From the NCBI GenBank assembly GCA_037953625.1, contig CM075654.1, positions 21,879,501-21,943,500 on the forward strand: a stretch of 64,000 bases of DNA, given 5' to 3'. The DNA is from Crotalaria pallida (Eukaryota > Streptophyta > Magnoliopsida > Fabales > Fabaceae). Below are positions 35,098-45,485 of this stretch, piece by piece (within the stretch, counting starts at the first letter, position 1; each line of letters opens with the position of its first letter). A program made the position numbers and the translations under genes. The notes beneath the pieces were generated by a model. It was not told where the DNA came from and did no database searches. It saw only the letters and a list, made by a program, of their open reading frames with translations.

Positions 35098-36427
35098 CAA
35101 GTCATGGAAAACTCTCAATCTCATGCCTTCTAATCAAGTTCAAGACAAGGGCAACACACAACCATCTTATAACACTCATGGTAGTATTGTCTAACACCAT
35201 TGGGTTTTGGCTTTTTTGAGGTGGCAAGCAAGGCTTAAAAAGTTCGAGGTTCCAAGATTTTAAGCTAGGGTTCAAGGCCAACGCTAAGGTTCTTTATCTC
35301 TTGGTATTGGAGGTAAGGAGTGGGTGTTACCATACTCTAGGAAAGGGTTTGTGATATGTTTATAATGGGTGCTAAGATTGTATGCTAGATTTAGGTTTTT
35401 ACACCATAGGATAGTTGATAAATAATAACTAAGATGAGAGACTTAGGAAAATGAGTTATAGTTATGTTTTGTGAGTTTATGTATGTGCTGAAAATTGCCA
35501 AATGTGTTGAAATGATATGATGAATATATATATGATGGTGCATGAATAAAAAAAATAAATATATTACATGAAACAATTGAAGGAAAGGAAAAGTGTAAAA
35601 TAAAGAGAGAATTGTTGACTAAAGAGTAAAGGAGTTGCAGCGGAATTGAGTATTGGTGCCTTGATAGACTAGGTGCCCCTACCGGTTGTATCAAATTTAG
35701 AAAGGGCCAAATGCCCATCAGGCCAAATGCCCATTAGGTTCAAATGCCTGTTAGGCGTCAATGCACCAATGACTCAATTTGTTGCCAAATAAAAGATATG
35801 CAAATGTGATAGAGAATAAAAAGAATGAAAATGAATAATGAAAGTGATTAAAAAAAAGTGTGAAAATGTGATAGCATAGCGTAACAGGGTGATGCCTTTT
35901 GGGTGTAAAAGTCCTGGTTAGGTGTTAGAGTCCCTTGGGTGTTCCAAATGCCTGGCAGGTGTGTTAAATCCTTGTGATGCGAACTGGTTGTGTGAGCCAG
36001 GTCTTGTAAGACGTTTTTCCGGGTGCATTAAGTCGCACATTGTGATTGTGTGCAATATGCCGCAAGAGGGATTGTATGCCTAGACAGCGTAAGACACAGG
36101 TGTACAGCTGTAAGACGCATAGAGGGTTGTGCGCAATTATGGACACACGTTATACCCTAAAACTTTGGGAAATGAATAAGTGAAAGAGAAGAGAAAATTA
36201 AAAGGAAAATGGCCAAGTTAATAGATAACCAAGTATTTGAATGAAAAGCGAGAAAAGAGAGAAGTGAAAGTGTAATTATAAATACATTGTGGGAATGACA
36301 TGTGTGAATTGTTTATGTGGTGAACTATATGTTGTATTGTGTTTGGATTAGTATATCATTATGTCATATTAGAAACCACTTTCTTATTTTAATTGTGTAA
36401 TGCTTACCTCCTTACCATTTTTTATAG

Positions 36428-36492
36428 GTACTGAGTCGGAGGTTACACCCGATCTGGCCGAGCAGGAGTACCCGCCCTTACAGGGAGAGTAA
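36428..36492 (+). other. predicted 65-nt terminal exon of family B LTR
   Basis: After a split codon it reads TESEVTPDLAEQEYPPLQGE and TAA. Same length, frame and end as the A and C segments, although the first half differs. With the donor at 35313 the joined frame reads back only eight codons before a stop and contains no ATG. Confidence 0.4.
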
Positions 36493-36493
36493 G

Positions 36494-36528
<35 letters not shown>

Positions 36529-36542
36529 GGACATGGGAAAAT

Positions 36543-36618
36543 GTCCTGGGCCTTATGATGATCTGATGTGGTGATTTTGATGTAAATATGTAGATATCTT
36601 TTTGGGTGGGCCCAGGAC
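36543..36618 (+). promoter_or_regulatory. conserved hairpin of family B LTR
   Basis: GTCCTGGGCC (36543-36552) pairs with GGCCCAGGAC (36609-36618). This matches in position, not sequence, the CCTAAGCCTC/GAGGCTTAGG hairpin of element A. Confidence 0.55.
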
Positions 36619-36956
36619 GACTCCTTTGGGAAAAGGAGTATTTTTGGGAAGAATACATTCTTCGTAACTTGTGTATAAACTGTTTAATCTGATGTTTATA
36701 TGATGATACTAAAATATGTGCATAGTGATGCACTAAACTTTGTTATTTGCTGTAAAGTCTTGCTGGCTGCTGGTTTTATATTTCTGAATGCTTAAAGCAG
36801 GTTCAGGGTAAAATAAAATTTTTGGGAAAGTCCGAGAAACAAAGGAAACTCCGTCCGTTTGACGGGATATTTTTATAAGTTAAAAAAGAAACTTTTAATC
36901 CACTATTTTATAAAGGGGTATTAAGGGTAATTGTAATGTACGTGTTACACTTAGGA

Positions 36957-37157
36957 CCCTTATCTTCACATCCGACGGTGGAATTTGCGTTTAAGGTTGT
37001 AAATCTTTTATTTTCTAATTTCCTAATATAGTGTGTTTATAACACCGAAAACATTGATTCTAATGCTCTTTTGTTCACCTTTAAATCTCTTATCCGATGC
37101 CAATGCTTCGTAACTCCTTTATGGCACTCAAATGAATCCTAATTCCATCTCCTTAAA
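36957..37157 (-). repeat. fragment of an element A-like LTR 5' part, reversed
   Basis: The complement of this segment follows the order of 4540-4745 of element A (ATGCCAATGC, TATTTATAACACCGAAAA, ATCCGACGG-type motifs) with many differences. It is a relic of a related LTR. Confidence 0.6.
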
Positions 37158-39036
37158 GGACTGGGTTGTGTATTGATGCAAGAAGGAAGGGTAGTGGCTT
37201 ATGCATCGAGACAATTGAAGAATCACGAAGTGAATTACCCGACACACGATTTAGAATTGGCTGCGATCGTGTTTGCCTTAAAGATATGGAGACATCATCT
37301 CTATGACACTACATTCCAAGTATATAGTGACCATAAGAGTTTGAAATATCTGTTCGACCAGAAAGAGTTGAACATGAGGCAAAGGAGATGGATGGAGTTT
37401 TTGAAAGATTATGACTTTAAACTCCATTATCATCCGGGTAAAGCGAATGTGGTGGCAGATGCTTTGAGTCGGAAAGCAATCCACATAAGCGCGATGATGG
37501 TTAAAGAGGCAGCGCTGATTGAAGAATTCAGAGATTTGAGCTTGATGACACAAGTGGAACCATCAAGTATCAAGTTGGGAACGTTGCAGATCACCAACGA
37601 GTTCTTGGAAAGAATTCGGGAGTTGCAACGAACAGATGAGGAATTGATGGAAAAGATGAAACTAGGTTCGGAAGGAAAGGAACCTGATTTCAAGTTTGGG
37701 CAGGATGGAATCCTTCGTTTCAGGACAAGGATTTGTGTACCAAGAGATCAAGAAGTTAGGAGACTGATTCTTGATGAAGCCCATAAGAGTCGGATGAGTA
37801 TGCATCCTGGGTCAACCAAAATGTATCAGGACTTGAAGAAGATATTTTGGTGGTCAGGATTAAAAAGGGATGTGGCAGAATATGTGGCAGCGTGCTTGAT
37901 TTGCCAAAAAGCGAAGGTAGAACATCAGAAACCGGGAGGACAGTGGCAACCTCTGAGGATTCCTCAGTGAAAGTGGGATAGCATCTCAATGGACTTTGTG
38001 TCTGGTTTGCCGAGGACCGCAGCAAACCATGATGCAATCTGGGTGATTGTGGATAGATTAACAAAGTCGGCGCATTTTATTTTGATAAATATGCGTTATT
38101 CTTTGAACAAGCTTACCCAGATCTATATCAAGGAGGTAGTTCGTCTTCACGGAGTGCCTTCGAGCATTGTGTCAGACCGAGACCCGAGATTTTCGTCGCA
38201 ATTTCTGGAGAAGTTTGCATGATGCTATGGGAACAAGGATGAAATTGAGTTCTGCGTATCATCCACAGACGGATGGCCAGACGGAGAGAACAATTCAATC
38301 TTTGGAAGATATATTGCGAGCGTGTGCACTTGAAGAACAAGGAAGCTGGGATCAAGTGTTACCTCTTGCAGAGTTCACATACAACAATAGCTACCATGCG
38401 AGCATTGGAATGGCACCGTTCGAGGCGTTGTATGGAAGAAAGTGTCAAACCCCGCTATGTTGGTTCCAAGTGGGGGAGAACTTGATGGTTGGACCAGAAA
38501 TGATACAGCAAACATCCGAGAAGATAAAGATGGTTCAGGCAAAGATGAAAACGGCTCAGAGTCGGCAGAAGAGCTATGTGGATAAGAGGAGAAAACCATT
38601 AGAGTTTTCTGAGGGCGATCATGTGTTTCTTCGGGTAGTTCCGATGAAAGGAATTAGTAGAACTTTGAGAACCCGAAAGCTTTCGCCTAAGTGCATAGGT
38701 CCATATCAGATTCTTAAGATAATTGGTCCTGTTGCTTATCAATTGGCTTTACCACCTTCTCTATCCAATTTGCATAACGTCTTTCACGTTTCGCAATTGA
38801 AAAAGTATGTTCATGATCCATCTGTTGTTCTGAAACTCCAACCTGATGACCTAACTCTGAAAGAAAATCTGACCTTTGAGACCAGACCGGTTCAGATAGA
38901 AGATCGGGAAGTCAAGCGGCTCAGAGGAAAGGAAATACCTTTAGTCAAGGTGATCTGGGAGAATGCTGACGTATCTGAAGCTACGTGGGAATTAGAAGAG
39001 TGGATGTGTCAAGAGTATCCGGAGTTGTTTTTGTAA
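37158..39036 (+). pseudogene. pol: element E gypsy pol 3' part: RNase H, integrase, chromodomain-like tail
   Basis: The frame opens within RNase H (GLGCVLMQEGRVVAYASRQL; DHKSLKYLFDQKELNMRQRR; NVVADALSRK), then the integrase zinc finger (HPGSTKMYQDLKK, CLICQKAKVEHQ). A TGA at about 37968-37970 replaces a tryptophan or glutamate codon; the core resumes (MDFVSGLPRTAANHD, SDRDPRF). A frameshift near 38200 moves to the frame ending at 39036 (YHPQTDGQTERTIQ, IGPYQILKIIGPVAYQLAL, ATWELEEWM). The domain set and tail are those of Tekay/Del-like chromoviruses. RT, protease and gag are missing to the left, where an A-like LTR fragment abuts. Confidence 0.85.
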
Positions 39037-39067
39037 TCTAGAATTTCGGGGGAGAAATTCCTTTTAA

Positions 39068-39079
39068 GTGGGGGAGTAG
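39068..39079 (+). other. polypurine tract of element E
   Basis: GTGGGGGAGTAG immediately before the LTR start TGTAACACCCC at 39080; the same AAGTGGGGGAG phrase precedes element A's 3' LTR. Confidence 0.75.
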
Positions 39080-39802
39080 TGTAACACCCCTAATTTTCGT
39101 CTCCCGAATAATAGGAAATTAATAATAAAAAGTTTTATTATTAACTTATAGAATTTTCCAAGTTTATGTTTTGTATTTAATTAGCCTTAAATATAAAAAT
39201 AAGTTGAAATATTTTTATATGGCAAATAAATGCAAAATATAAGAATATTGCATGTTAGTTCCTGAGTGAGGGCTTAAAAGCAATATTGAAAAGGTTCTTG
39301 GAAGGAAAGATTTAAAAATAATAATTTTTAAATTTTGAACTGATATTACCGGTTAGTAATGCCCTGTAACCGGTTGGACGATGAACTCAGAAACTGGTTT
39401 AGTGGATTTTGATGAGTAATCACTTGATTAATCCAAAATTCGCCACGATTACAGTCCCAAATTAAGTGGAAACCACGTGTCCTTGTGCATGGCACTCTGG
39501 ATTGCCTTTAAATAGACGAATTTCTGATGAAGCAAGGGTTGTTGATCTGAATTTTGGGTGGAAGGACTGATTTAGGGTTCCGATTTCGTCTGAGGCGATT
39601 CTCCTTCTTCTTTGAGTGTTAGAAAGGGAAAAATACACTTTTGGAAAGCTTAAATCCAGAGCTTTCCATTGATATAGAGATTGTGAGTTAAGAGTGTGTG
39701 TGTGAGGAGAAATCAGCCATCAAAGTTCAGTGTTGAAAAACTGAACTCTGCCTTTCTTTGGTTCGGGAAGCTGTTTTGAGACTCTGATTCTGATCAATAC
39801 AG

Positions 39803-41535
39803 GTAACCTCTAGGTCCCAAATCTCTTTCATTCATTAGTGCATGTTGCCTAGATCAATGTCTAATCGTTTTCCCCAATTTTCTTGGCCAATTTCTATGTC
39901 AAACCTTCTGGTCTTTGGACCCTGTTGATAAAAATCGTGGCTGGGAGCAGAACTGTGGATTTGTGGAAATCTGTGGATTGATCTTCAAACTCAGTGGTAA
40001 TACTCATCAAAATCGACTTAGAGGTATGGGAGAAGTGTTTACTATACTAGATTTAGACTAAAATCGAATGATTTAGGATTTGAGTTCACAAAACTCAAAA
40101 GGGCATTATGTGCAATATGGCACAGAGGCTTGGAGGCCAAAATCCTGCTCATTGTGGTTTTGAGCAACTTTAATTTGATGCATGCAAAGTATGTTGATGC
40201 TTAATTATGAGTTTAAGTGCTTAATCTAAGTTTTGTCGTATTAAATTGTGTTTATGTGAATTTTCATGCAATTTGATACCATAAACTTGATGCATGCAAT
40301 ATGAATGTGTTTGTGGGTGTAAACATGTTTGTTTTAAGGCATATGAACTTTGTGCATATTGAGTTTGGGTTAGATTTGAGAAAGGAAGAAAATGAGTTGT
40401 TAAAACTCTTGTTTTAATGGACTGATTGCATAATCTAACCGGTTACACGATATTCGTAACCGGTTAGACACTACAGATTTTCAAAGAAAATTAGTTTATT
40501 AATCAGTCCTGAAATCTTAATGGTCTCTGCTCAAATCTAAGCTTTAATTTCTGTATACATGGTCTGAATATGAGTTATTATAATGCCAAGGTTCAGACTT
40601 GAAAGATTAAAGTTAATGCCTTAAGTTAATGAAATAATTTCAAGAGGAAATTATGTTCATTGGAGAATGAAATGTGATTTGGACTTTTGAATGATGCAAA
40701 CAATGGCTTTTGAGGTATAAAACAATGTTAAAGGTGTTTTGGATTGGGTAGAGAATTCAAGAAAAAGGGTTTTCTGAATTGCAATGGTAAACAGTTCAGG
40801 TCTGTAATTCTAACCGGTTAGCCTGAAACTATAACCGGTTAGTACCTGAATCTGAAAAATAAAAAGTTAAGTTTTTAAATACCATTGAAGTTGTATTACT
40901 CAATCTAAGTTTAAAAAGGCATGTTTTGAGAAAAATTCAAAGGGGAATTTTATGCCAAAGGTTATACCTCAAATAAATCATTCAAGAGGAGAAATTGGGA
41001 TATTTCTAAATCATATTAATTAATTCAAAGATAAAACCAACCCCAATATTTGTGCATCCATATAGATTGGAAGTCTGGTTGGTAGGAACGTTATCATATT
41101 CTGGGAATATGAGGAGGGTACTCCGGGAGTACCAAATTATAACCTACTTGATGACACATTATAGATATGTGGCCAGTGTCCGGGACCTGGTTTTTATGCG
41201 TTCTGGGAACAAATGCGTTCTGGGAACGTGGTGCACACTCCGGGAGTGATGCTTTTTATCCAAGTATGGTTCGGCATTACGTTCTGGGAACGAATGTCGG
41301 TGTTCCGGGAACACAAGGGTGTATTGGATGGACGTCCAAGATGGACATTAAGAGGCCTCAGTTGTGGATAGAAAATCATACATCATGCCACTTGCATTAT
41401 AAGAGTTATAATGTTGAAAAATTGGTGTGCTCATATGTATTTGCATTATGATCTGTCCATGATATACTTGTGATTGTAATTTTAGTCTTTATCAATTATG
41501 TATATGTGTATACTTACTCCCTGTGCCCTGTTTAG
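39803..41535 (+). other. predicted intron in element E LTR
   Basis: Donor ATACAG/GTAACC and acceptor CCTGTTTAG/GTGATGG enclose 1,733 bp holding two palindrome pairs and the hairpin array. The acceptor stands three bases before the ATG of the LTR ORF. Splicing is inferred. Confidence 0.4.
41095..41314 (+). repeat. array of eight short hairpins with constant YGG loop
   Basis: CATATTC-TGG-GAATATG (41095-41111), GGTACTC-CGG-GAGTACC (41117-41133), a GTC-CGG-GAC (about 41178-41186), GTTC-TGG-GAAC (41200-41210), CGTTC-TGG-GAACG (41216-41228), CACTC-CGG-GAGTG (41236-41248), CGTTC-TGG-GAACG (41280-41292), GTGTTC-CGG-GAACAC (41300-41314). Stems change in both arms together; the three-base loop stays TGG or CGG. 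Confidence 0.85.
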
Positions 41536-41538
41536 GTG

Positions 41539-42012
41539 ATGGCCATATACCTAGCCTGCATCGAGATACGCCCTATCCCTAGCGGTATATGGACGTATGA
41601 GGAGCACCGTGCCACTTTTGAGGGGGAGGTTGAGATCACTCTCTACCACCCTAACCCTCTGGTGCGTGTGCGACCTCGTCGATTTAGGATCCCATTAGTC
41701 TATACTATGCATGTTCCACCTTTTTACACATATAGAGGACCACCCCCGGCTCGACCTATGCGTCATTTTCATAGTTTCCGTTTTGGAGCTGCCACTCGTT
41801 CCTATCCTTCTTCCCATAGAGTTGTCACCGAGGAGACTCCTTCTCCTGGTCCGACTGATTATGATAGGACTGCTTCTGCAGACCCTAGACCCAGTGGTGG
41901 GGTCTCTACACAGTCGGGCGAGGTCGAGGAGGACCCCGTGGAGGATGAGAGCGAGGAGGAGGTGCATGTTGAGCCGACTGTTTCTGTTAGAGGTGGACCC
42001 GCTGGTTCATAG
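41539..42012 (+). CDS. LTR-encoded ORF of unknown function, 157 codons
   Basis: The frame runs ATG GCC ATA at 41539 to TAG at 42012, entirely inside the LTR of element E and just after a good splice acceptor. The product would have an N-terminal part with IEIRPIPSGIWTYEEH and EGEVEITLYHPNPLVRVRPR, a Pro/Arg-rich middle (YRGPPPARPMRHFH) and a Ser/Pro/Gly-rich region ending in the acidic run VEEDPVEDESEEEVHVEP. No signal peptide, membrane segment or known domain was recognised. It is longer and better structured than a chance frame here, and is flanked by stop-rich DNA. Whether it is translated is unknown. Confidence 0.5.
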   Translation: MAIYLACIEIRPIPSGIWTYEEHRATFEGEVEITLYHPNPLVRVRPRRFRIPLVYTMHVPPFYTYRGPPPARPMRHFHSFRFGAATRSYPSSHRVVTEETPSPGPTDYDRTASADPRPSGGVSTQSGEVEEDPVEDESEEEVHVEPTVSVRGGPAGS

Positions 42013-42271
42013 GAGCCTGCATAGCATAGGTGTTTTGGATCCTAGATCCTCGGGATAGAGCGGTGGAGGATCTGAGGAGCTGCTGAGGACACTGAAGACC
42101 TGCTCTGAGACTTCTATTTTGAGACCATGTGTTTAGTGTATATATTTTTGAGAGGTCTTAGAGTGAGGTTTTATTTCTTACAGCTGGGTTGTATATGTTT
42201 TTATAAACTCTTGCTATCTCGACTGATGTTACTTGCTACTTACTGTACTGATGGGGTTTCATATTATGATA

Positions 42272-42273
<2 letters not shown>

Positions 42274-42307
<34 letters not shown>
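42274..42307. repeat. (TA)n microsatellite
   Basis: A run of about 17 TA units in the 3' part of LTR E; family B and C LTRs carry (TA)n runs in the corresponding part (36493-36525, 50036-50060, 56883-56902). Confidence 0.9.
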
Positions 42308-42311
<4 letters not shown>

Positions 42312-42677
42312 TCTTATTTTCCTCAGCAGAGCCCCAAAAGTATTATTTTTACTTCCGCGAACTCTGATTTTTATTTACAAGGGATTCGGCGATAAATTTT
42401 ATATTTCCTATGTTATGTGTTCAGATCCCACTCGAGAAGCAAGTGATATGTTTTCAATAATAACTATTAATAATGTTTTCTATGACTAAGGAAATGCTAT
42501 CTCGAGAGTCTTTTCGAACTTAATATCGTGTTGAGCCGAATTCAAAAGAATTAATGACCAAGCAAGTACAAGTTTTAAAAAGGAAAAATTTTCTAGTCCT
42601 GATTTTTGATAGCAAGAAATAAACTATTTGGAAACATTAATTATTTTCAAGTTAAAAATAGAGCGTCACACCTTTGG

Positions 42678-42689
42678 TGGTATCAGAGC
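42678..42689 (+). other. primer-binding site of element E
   Basis: TGGTATCAGAGC, seven bases after the LTR end, complementary to initiator Met tRNA. Confidence 0.85.
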
Positions 42690-42835
42690 ATTGGTCCTGT
42701 TCCTCATGGCCCCGAAGATGCAGCTCTAAGTATGATATTCAATGTTGATTGAATATGATTTGAGTAAGTTAGTGGTAGTATTTATGTTTTTAAAGACCTT
42801 TTTAGTAACCCAAAGCCCATAGTGCAGGTCTTTCT

Positions 42836-43926
42836 ATGGCAACCCGAAATAGAAATGTTACTAATGAGATGTTAGAACGAATAACAACCGTGCTGGAGGG
42901 TATGCAGCAGCAGCAGAGACAACAATCCTCTCAAGGGAGAGCTGGTAACCCATCTGCTGGCAACATGGCGAATCATGATGCTAAGACTCTGTCGGAGTTC
43001 AGGAAGTGCAATCCGCCAAGATTCGAGGGAGGATATAAACCTGATGAGGCGAACAAGTGGTTGTACGAGATCAATAAGATCTTCCGAACTCTGGAGTGTT
43101 CTGACGAACAGAAGGTGACCTATGCAGTTTACATGCTTCATGGGGAAGCTGAAAACTGGTGGGATCACACGGTCCAATTGATGAATTTTGAAAGGAGGGC
43201 AATCAACTGGGGAGTATTTATGGAGAAGTTTCTTAATAAGTACTTTCCAGAAGATTTGCGGAGGAAGAAGGAAGTGGAATTCATGCAATTGAAGCAGGGG
43301 GATATGAGTGTAGGAGAGTATGCTACCAAATTCGAGGAATTGATGAAGTACTCTCCCTATTACTTAAATAACCCTGATGAAAGAAGTAAGTGTGTGAAGT
43401 TTGAAGGTGGGCTAAGGCCGGAGCTGAAGTCTATCTTCAGTTATCAAAGGATTCAGAGTTTCCCTGCACTGGTGGACATGTGCAGAATGTAGGAAGATGA
43501 TAAGAAGGCGGAGCTGATAGGAAGTCAAGTGAAAGGGGTTGGAAAGAACTATGGACCCCAGAGGAAGAAGAAGTTTGACCATCGGAATAATGGTCCATAT
43601 TCTAAGAACAAGGAAAAGGGCAAGGCAGTGATGGATAACCGGAACAAGCCTCGCGATAATGCTCCTTATTGCGAGAAGTGCAAGCGTTATCATCGTGGTC
43701 AGTTTTGCTGGTCCACAGAAGGATGTTTTAAGTGTGGGAAGCAAGGTCATTTTGCCCGCGAATGCAAGGAATCTGCAAAGGGAGATGCAAAGGGATCTGC
43801 TGGAAAGCCTGTGGTACAAGGACGAGTATTTACTTTGAGTGGTAGTGAAGCAACCCAAACCCCGAATCTCGTGCAAGGTAATTTTCTGCTCAATAATCAA
43901 CCTTGCAAAATCATGTTTGATTCTAG
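42836..43926 (+). pseudogene. gag: element E gag, truncated at the protease
   Basis: From the ATG at 42836 (MATRNRNVTNEMLERITTVL) through a retrotransposon gag domain (PPRFEGGYKPDEANKWLYEI, ENWWDHTV, GVFMEKFLNKYFPEDLRRKK, VGEYATKFEEL). A TAG at 43490-43492 interrupts at CRM-stop-EDDKK, where a tyrosine is usual; the same frame continues to the knuckle CFKCGKQGHFAREC and to QPCKIMFDS, the start of the aspartic protease. There it joins LINE sequence. The order PBS-leader-gag matches the LTR at its left, so gag and LTR belong together. Confidence 0.85.
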
Positions 43927-43935
43927 GTCTAAATT

Positions 43936-45485
43936 GATGAACCATTAAAGGAGCATCAACTTTAGGAATCATTACAAGATTAGTGTGATTCACTTCCCTA
44001 AGGAGGTTACCTGAATCAAAAAACTCCTTAATGGCTTGACACATATCCTGCCCAACTATATCCCATGAAGCTTGGAAAAAACCTGACCCATACCCATCAG
44101 GTCCAGGTGATTTGTTTTTATCAATGGCAAACAGTGCTTTCCTAATTTCATCATCAGAAATAGGCTTGATAAGTTTCAATTGCTGATCCCTTAATAAGCA
44201 TCTTCCTTGATCCACTACAGCCTGGCCAAACATCTCTCCTCTGCTTCTTGATAGAAAGAGATTCTGAAAAAAATCCTCAAAATACTGCTGAATACCTTCT
44301 TGCCCATTTATCAACTCATTTCTGTCATTTAGAATTCTAATGACCCTGTTCTGGTAATGTCTCTTTCTGATTGAGTCATGGAAGAGCTTTGTGTTACTGT
44401 CACCATCCTTTAGCCAACCTATCTTAGCCTTTTGTTGTAGGAAAGACAATGCATCCTTTTCCACTTTACTATACTGAATTGACAACTCCTTTTCAGCCTG
44501 ATGCAAGATTGGATCCATTGGACTCAAGGCCAATTCAGATTGAATAGCCTCTAATTTGTCTCTGAACTCAATTTCTCTGATGTCAACATTTGAAAAGTTC
44601 AGTTTGTTCAATCTAGCTAAAGGACCTTTAAGATCCTTAAGCTTCTTGCAAAACATAAACATGTTGTTCCCTTCAATAGGACTATGCCAAGTGGAATCAA
44701 ATAACTTCACAAAATCCTTATGGCTAGACCACATATTAAAAAATTTAAAAGAATGCCTAGCATGCCTCTCCCGATCCCCCCCAATCTATAACAATTGCTG
44801 AGTGGTCAAATAATCCAGGATTAGTAAAGACCACAGAGGAAAGAGGCCATACCCTACACCAAGCCAAATTCACCATAGCTCTGTCCAATTTAGAGATAAT
44901 TCTGTCTCCACCTGTTTCCTTGTTACACCAAGTGTAAAAGCAACCTGTGTAGGGCATATCCAGTAAACCACATTCATCAACACAACTTTGAAATTCACTA
45001 ACACTGCTAGTCTCAACAGGATTCCCCCCAATCATCTCTTGTTGATTCAAACAGGTATTGAAGTCCCCTAGAACAAGCCAGGGAATATTCACACAGCTCT
45101 GAATCCCACATAAAACCTGCCATAACTCTCTCCTTTCATACTGATCATTCTTAGCATAGATAAAGGTCACAAAAAGTTCCTGCTGATTAAGAATCACAGT
45201 GACATGACAATGGACATACTGTGAGGATCTGGCTATAATAGTTACATCATAAATATCCCTCCTCCACATGACCCAAATCCTACCAATAGAACACACATCC
45301 AAATTAATGAAAGATCCTCATCCACTAGCAATTTTATTCTGAATATGTTGAAAACTCTCAGTTCTCAACTTATTTTCTAATAAAGCAAAAAGACCAACCT
45401 TATTTCTTTTGTACAAGTCTAGAATCTGTTTTTGTTTTCGAGGGTGGTTCAAACCTCGAGTGTTCCATGCTCTTATCTTATCCAT
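43936..45485 (-). pseudogene. LINE ORF2: AP-like endonuclease and start of reverse transcriptase
   Basis: The ATG at 45485 overlaps the ORF1 stop (ATGGATAA). The endonuclease N-terminus MDKIRAWNTRGLNHPRKQKQ is interrupted by a TGA near 45317, then continues VCSIGRIWVMW, LVLGDFNTCLNQ (catalytic Asp/Asn) and FDHSAIVIDW. A frameshift near 44757 leads to the linker and the RT start SPGPDGYGSGFFQASWDIVG, ending at NLVMIPKVDAP...FRP. The catalytic FADD box is not reached. Full plant LINE ORF2 is over 1,200 residues, so well under half remains. Confidence 0.85.

Larger units (their letters stand above)
35098..36949 (+). repeat. family B LTR copy 2, 5' part lost
   Basis: Collinear with 29565-30230 of copy 1 and continues through the 3' end (TGTTACA at 36943-36949). 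Modules: donor GGAG/GTAAGGAGTGG at 35313, variable GGGCC/GGCCC-type hairpins (35690-36130), acceptor TTTATAG/GTACTGAG at 36427, the 65-nt segment (36428-36492), (TA)n (36493-36525), the GTCCTGGGCC hairpin (36543-36618), and the CCGTC/GACGG hairpin (36851-36865). No PBS follows. Because it overlaps copy 1 by 600+ bp, it is a second LTR, not the other end of the same one. Confidence 0.8.
39080..42670 (+). repeat. element E LTR (3,591 bp)
   Basis: Starts TGTAACACCCC and ends GAGCGTCACA, followed by PBS and gag on the right and preceded by pol and PPT on the left. Modules: TAACCGGTTA-type palindromes (39353-39380, 40436-40465, 40811-40845), donor TACAG/GTAACC at 39803, a YGG-loop hairpin array (41095-41314), acceptor TGTTTAG at 41535, a 158-codon ORF (41539-42012) and (TA)n (42274-42307). 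Confidence 0.85.

Noticed and set aside
36957..37157. Considered as upstream region of the element E pol gene
   Set aside because: Its complement follows the element A LTR, so it is an unrelated LTR fragment abutting a truncated pol.
43412..43935. Extension of the minus-strand LINE frame through element E gag
   Set aside because: The LINE protein similarity ends at FRP near 43930; beyond it the frame is merely antisense to gag.
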